Assembly (NCBI GenBank): GCA_035714085.1
Contig: DASTMP010000180.1
Coordinates: forward strand, 8,040-72,039
From: JAJVID01 sp035714085
Lineage (GTDB): Bacteria; Acidobacteriota; Blastocatellia; RBC074
Direction of reading: 5' to 3'
DNA length: 64,000 bases
Below the pieces are notes generated by a model. That model did not search any database, was not told the DNA's origin, and was given only the letters and a program-made list of their open reading frames with translations. Of the stretch, positions 61,164 to 64,000 are shown one piece after another. The position numbers and the translations under genes are program-made. Every line of letters starts with the position of its first letter. The stretch's first letter is position 1.

Positions 61164-61214
61164 GGGTTTTCCCCGCCCGCGTCCGCGATTGAGGCATCCG
61201 GGCGGGGAAAACCC
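61164..61214. repeat. Perfect 16-bp palindrome (GGGTTTTCCCCGCCCG)
   Basis: GGGTTTTCCCCGCCCG (61164-61179) pairs exactly with its complement (61199-61214). The flanking GTAGGGGCG is a common leading sequence. Located between the small membrane gene and nagA. Confidence 0.85.
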
Positions 61215-61244
61215 TGTTGGTCGCATTTATTTTTCAAACTACTG

Positions 61245-61478
61245 TCAAGCGCCAATGCGCGTAATCCAATAACCTAAAGCCAACAGTAACGCGACCCACA
61301 ACCACGCCAGCAAAAATCCGATCACGTCCAGACGATAGCGCCGGTAATTGAACGTTCGCGCCAGCCGCAGCAGATCGACAATGAGCAGCGAATGGCCTTC
61401 CTCTTCCAGCTTCGAGCGCGGGATCGGTTGCGCGACGTCTGAAATCTTCCGTGTTTCAACCTTCTCTTCCTCGATCAT
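61245..61478 (-). CDS. Small membrane protein coupled to the SSS symporter (77 residues)
   Basis: ATG at 61478 starts 9 bases after the symporter stop, with AGAGG in the gap, so the two are co-translated. Cytoplasmic N-terminus, acidic (IEEEKVETRKISD), then a hydrophobic helix of about 24 residues (VIGFLLAWLWVALLLALGYW). It may be a regulatory or accessory subunit of the transporter. No family recognised. Confidence 0.65.
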   Translation of the reverse strand: MIEEEKVETRKISDVAQPIPRSKLEEEGHSLLIVDLLRLARTFNYRRYRLDVIGFLLAWLWVALLLALGYWITRIGA

Positions 61479-61486
61479 ATCGCCTC

Positions 61487-62968
61487 TCAATCGCCCGCAT
61501 TTTTCAGGCCTTCAAGTTCAAGATTCGCTTCCTCGCCCACCGGCGTGTGCAAGAGCGCAAAGAATCGCCGCAAACGATCGGCCGGTTCGGGCTGCGTCGC
61601 CAGGCTGACAATGATCGCCAGCGCGAAACCTACCAGCAGAGCCGAGAGCAATTGCCCGCCCTCTCCCCAACCAATCTTTTGCGCGGCGAAGAACATCGCC
61701 GAGCTGCCGATGACGCTGGCCCAAGCGCCCTTTGAATTCGCCCGCGGCCAGACGATGCCGACCCACATCGGGATGCCGACAAAGGCTACAATGATGACGA
61801 AATGAATTGTGGCCTTCACGACCGAAGGCATATAAAGAGCGAAGAGCAGACTGCCGATGGTCAGCGCGGCTGAAACGACTCGACCGACGAGCAGGTAATG
61901 GGCGTCATCAGCCGAGGGCTTCAAATATTTTTTGTACAGATTTCGTGTGAAGAGCGCCGAGCCTGAGACCATAAACGCAGCGCAGGAAGCGATCACCGTT
62001 CCGATAATCGCCGCGATCATCAGCCCGATCAGTCCCGAGGGCAATAACTGTTTTATCATTGCGCCGAAAACAAGCTCGCGGCCCTTGTGATCGTATGCGC
62101 CCGTAAACATTACGGCGGCGATCAGACCGGTCAGCGCCCAGCCGATGGTGCAGAGGCGCTTGATGAAATTGCCGTAGCACCATCCGACGCGGCAATTCAT
62201 TTCAGTCTTGCCGCTGCCCGCAACCGCCATGTGATGCGGTTGCGCCACAATGCCGACTAGTCCGCTGATGACCAGCATCGTCACCCGAAACGGCGACAGT
62301 TCTTTTTCAGCGAGCAATGAAAACATCTGCGAATCGAGCCGGGCATGTAACCCCGAAAAACCGCCGACCGCATTCAGCCCGAACGGAATCAGCATGAACG
62401 ACAAGATGATGATGAAGATACCCTGAATGAAATCGGTGTTGACCGTCGCGACAAGGCCGCCGAAGACGCCGAAGAGCACAAACAGCGCGGTGACGCCCCA
62501 GATGATCCACGCCTCGGAGACGCCCGTAATGCCCGCTATCGCCAGCGCCGCGCCTTTGATGATCGTCCCCTGCCACAACATAAACAGGTAGAGCGCGAAG
62601 AACGAATAACCGACGCCCAAAGATTTGCTGAACCGCTCTTCAAAGAAATCCGCCGTCGTCGTGTATCGCATCCGGCGGAAGATCGGCGAGAGCAGCCAGA
62701 AGAAAGGGGTCGAAAAGATGTACATCCATTGGTACCAGATGCCTGCCATCCCGATTTCATAAGACGCGCCGACCACGCCGATCGCGTAATCGGCGCGCGT
62801 GCCCGTGGTCAGCGCCTGCGCGATCATCAGCGATTTGCCGAACCGGCGATTGCCCATGAAAAAACCTTCAGTGTTTTTGACGCGCCGCGACACGTACAGC
62901 CCGAAAGACGTGATTCCGGCGAGATACGCGATGATGACCGCCAGATCGAGTTTTGATAGCCCGCCCAT
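61487..62968 (-). CDS. SSS family sodium:solute symporter
   Basis: 493 residues with about 13 predicted membrane helices, starting MGGLSKLDLAVIIAYLAGIT. The SSS pattern is visible in ALTTGTRADYAIGVVGASYE and GLVGIVAQPHHMAVAGSGK; the motif QPHHM and the Na-binding region fit SLC5-type carriers. The substrate is not determined; its neighbour nagA suggests an amino sugar. It heads the operon that continues through the small membrane protein and nagA. Confidence 0.87.
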   Translation of the reverse strand: MGGLSKLDLAVIIAYLAGITSFGLYVSRRVKNTEGFFMGNRRFGKSLMIAQALTTGTRADYAIGVVGASYEIGMAGIWYQWMYIFSTPFFWLLSPIFRRMRYTTTADFFEERFSKSLGVGYSFFALYLFMLWQGTIIKGAALAIAGITGVSEAWIIWGVTALFVLFGVFGGLVATVNTDFIQGIFIIILSFMLIPFGLNAVGGFSGLHARLDSQMFSLLAEKELSPFRVTMLVISGLVGIVAQPHHMAVAGSGKTEMNCRVGWCYGNFIKRLCTIGWALTGLIAAVMFTGAYDHKGRELVFGAMIKQLLPSGLIGLMIAAIIGTVIASCAAFMVSGSALFTRNLYKKYLKPSADDAHYLLVGRVVSAALTIGSLLFALYMPSVVKATIHFVIIVAFVGIPMWVGIVWPRANSKGAWASVIGSSAMFFAAQKIGWGEGGQLLSALLVGFALAIIVSLATQPEPADRLRRFFALLHTPVGEEANLELEGLKNAGD

Positions 62969-63146
62969 TGTTCTCCTAAATCAGTAACCGCGAGCCGCTC
63001 GGCGAGTGGCGCGCTGATGATTAGCTTGCCTGGAATGCCCACCGCGGCGCTAATTAAGTAAGTGAAGATTGAATATTGTTGAAAGCCCCAGCCACGAATA
63101 AACACTATATAACATAACTCTGTCGCGGCTGAGTAGCCTGTGCGGG

Positions 63147-63152
63147 TATAAT
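63147..63152 (+). promoter_or_regulatory. Possible -10 box of the terminal exported-protein gene
   Basis: Perfect TATAAT, 48 bases before the ATG at 63200. No convincing -35 hexamer at 17 bases. Confidence 0.45.
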
Positions 63153-63199
63153 GGCGCCTCCAAAATCCCCAGGATGATAATTCAATCCCAAAGGTGATT

Positions 63200-64000
63200 A
63201 TGCGTAATCCGACCCCAAGAAGAATACGACTGGCGTTTGCCATCTTTTCGGCGATCCTCTGTTTGTTCATCGAAGCGCAGTCCGCTTTCGGTCAACAGAT
63301 CAGCGGCTTCGAACGCCTGAATGAACTCCGCAGGCTGCGCGACCAACTCGAGCTCGTCGACCCGCTGCACGATTCGGACGTCGTTGTGATCTTGAACGAG
63401 CGCGTGATCTCCGAAGCCGCGCAGCGACTCGTAGGGCTCGAATTTCTGATGTCTAAAGGCGGAGTGTTGAAGGTGACTTCGATCCAGAGCAATTTGCAAA
63501 CAGCCGCGGCGACATTCAGGATCGGGGTCCAGGCGAAATCGTCCGTGACGATGAACCTGCAACTGACCGCGCGTATCAACAGCGGCGAGTTTGAGAGAGG
63601 CGCGCTGAGATTGCCGCTCCGGGTCACCGACGTGAAGTTGATGAACGGGGGGTTTTCGTCGCTCATTCTGAGGACGCTCTTCGGCGAATGGCTCGACCCG
63701 AAGACGTGGGACAAAAAAATGCCCGAGATCGAAATCCCGATGGAGATCGCGGAGACGATGCGTATTCCGGCGGGCCGCTTCGACGTCGCGGGCGAGTTGC
63801 CGATGGAAATTTCGACGCCCGAATACCAGGCCCCGTTGAAATTCACCGTCACATCTTTGCTCCCGCTCGATAAACGCGCCGTGGTCTCGCTGCGCCTCGG
63901 CCAGGACGCCCCGGCGAAGCCGTTCCCGGTGTCATACGTGGGCGACGGCGCGGACGCGAACGACAGCGACCTGATGGCGCTCGAAGACGAGATCGCGCGA
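63200..64000 (+). CDS. Exported protein of unknown function, cut by the window end
   Basis: At least 267 residues; the frame is open to the last base. AAGG is placed 6 bases before the ATG. A signal peptide (LAFAIFSAILCLFIEAQSAF) precedes a charged region with ERLNELRRLRDQLELVD and repeated beta-type segments (NLQLTARINSGEFERGAL, MEISTPEYQAPLKFTVTSL), pointing to an extracytoplasmic, lipid-binding-like or adhesin-like protein. I do not recognise the family from this part. Confidence 0.7.
   Translation, partial: MRNPTPRRIRLAFAIFSAILCLFIEAQSAFGQQISGFERLNELRRLRDQLELVDPLHDSDVVVILNERVISEAAQRLVGLEFLMSKGGVLKVTSIQSNLQTAAATFRIGVQAKSSVTMNLQLTARINSGEFERGALRLPLRVTDVKLMNGGFSSLILRTLFGEWLDPKTWDKKMPEIEIPMEIAETMRIPAGRFDVAGELPMEISTPEYQAPLKFTVTSLLPLDKRAVVSLRLGQDAPAKPFPVSYVGDGADANDSDLMALEDEIAR

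Overview
The window looks like chromosomal DNA of an Acidobacteriota bacterium, most likely class Blastocatellia; this is inferred from gene content, with no marker gene seen. The clues are a von Willebrand protein of the type described as Acidobacteria-related, a 1333-residue Oar-like TonB receptor with a carboxypeptidase-regulatory N-terminus, DUF4350/DUF4129 membrane proteins, hopanoid genes, a menaquinone-type UbiE and fairly high GC. I saw no tRNA, rRNA, CRISPR array or insertion sequence.

Layout. 0-7 kb (minus): tldD/tldE, ubiE/menG, a non-catalytic M16 protein and a dipeptide-type ABC permease pair. 7-11.3 kb: two small unknown genes, then pheA-aroF behind a promoter, a Phe-codon-rich leader peptide and a terminator/antiterminator (a phenylalanine attenuator), then a SanA-like protein. 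11.4-18 kb: rpmB behind a structured leader, a DUF7544/DUF4129/DUF4350-like membrane set, a SYLF protein and a penicillin-binding protein. 18.3-21.6 kb: the cdaA-cdaR-glmM operon (c-di-AMP synthesis, its regulator and a cell-wall precursor enzyme). 21.7-27 kb is the most accessory-looking stretch: a DinB protein, a three-gene cassette of unknown function, about 790 bases of hairpin-rich non-coding DNA, a cysteine-cluster protein, and a LysM protein with a glycine-rich hydrophobic C-terminus followed by a 75-residue partner. 27-35 kb: Oar-like receptor, glpD and a VWFA protein. 35-48 kb: a housekeeping run (msbA-like, yicC, gmk, rpoZ, coaBC, family 4 UDG, murB, a glycosyltransferase, IDI-2, an HpnG-like phosphorylase, yjbQ, hpnA). 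47.5-56 kb: M28 peptidase, lon, engB, rho, rseP. 56-64 kb: SCP2 protein, M2 dipeptidase, an SDR, nagA, a small membrane protein, an SSS symporter and the start of an exported protein cut by the window end.

Two patterns stand out. First, about 19 intergenic spaces hold a 50-140 base palindrome whose arms are mostly degenerate tandem repeats of a 7-9 base unit, with a different unit in different spaces. They abut genes so closely that they supply stop codons and last residues for several genes and sit directly before SD-less start codons of others. Second, the pheA leader contains every part of a classical Phe attenuator with mutually exclusive stems that can be read from the sequence. Start codons were chosen by Shine-Dalgarno position, overlap with neighbours and family length.
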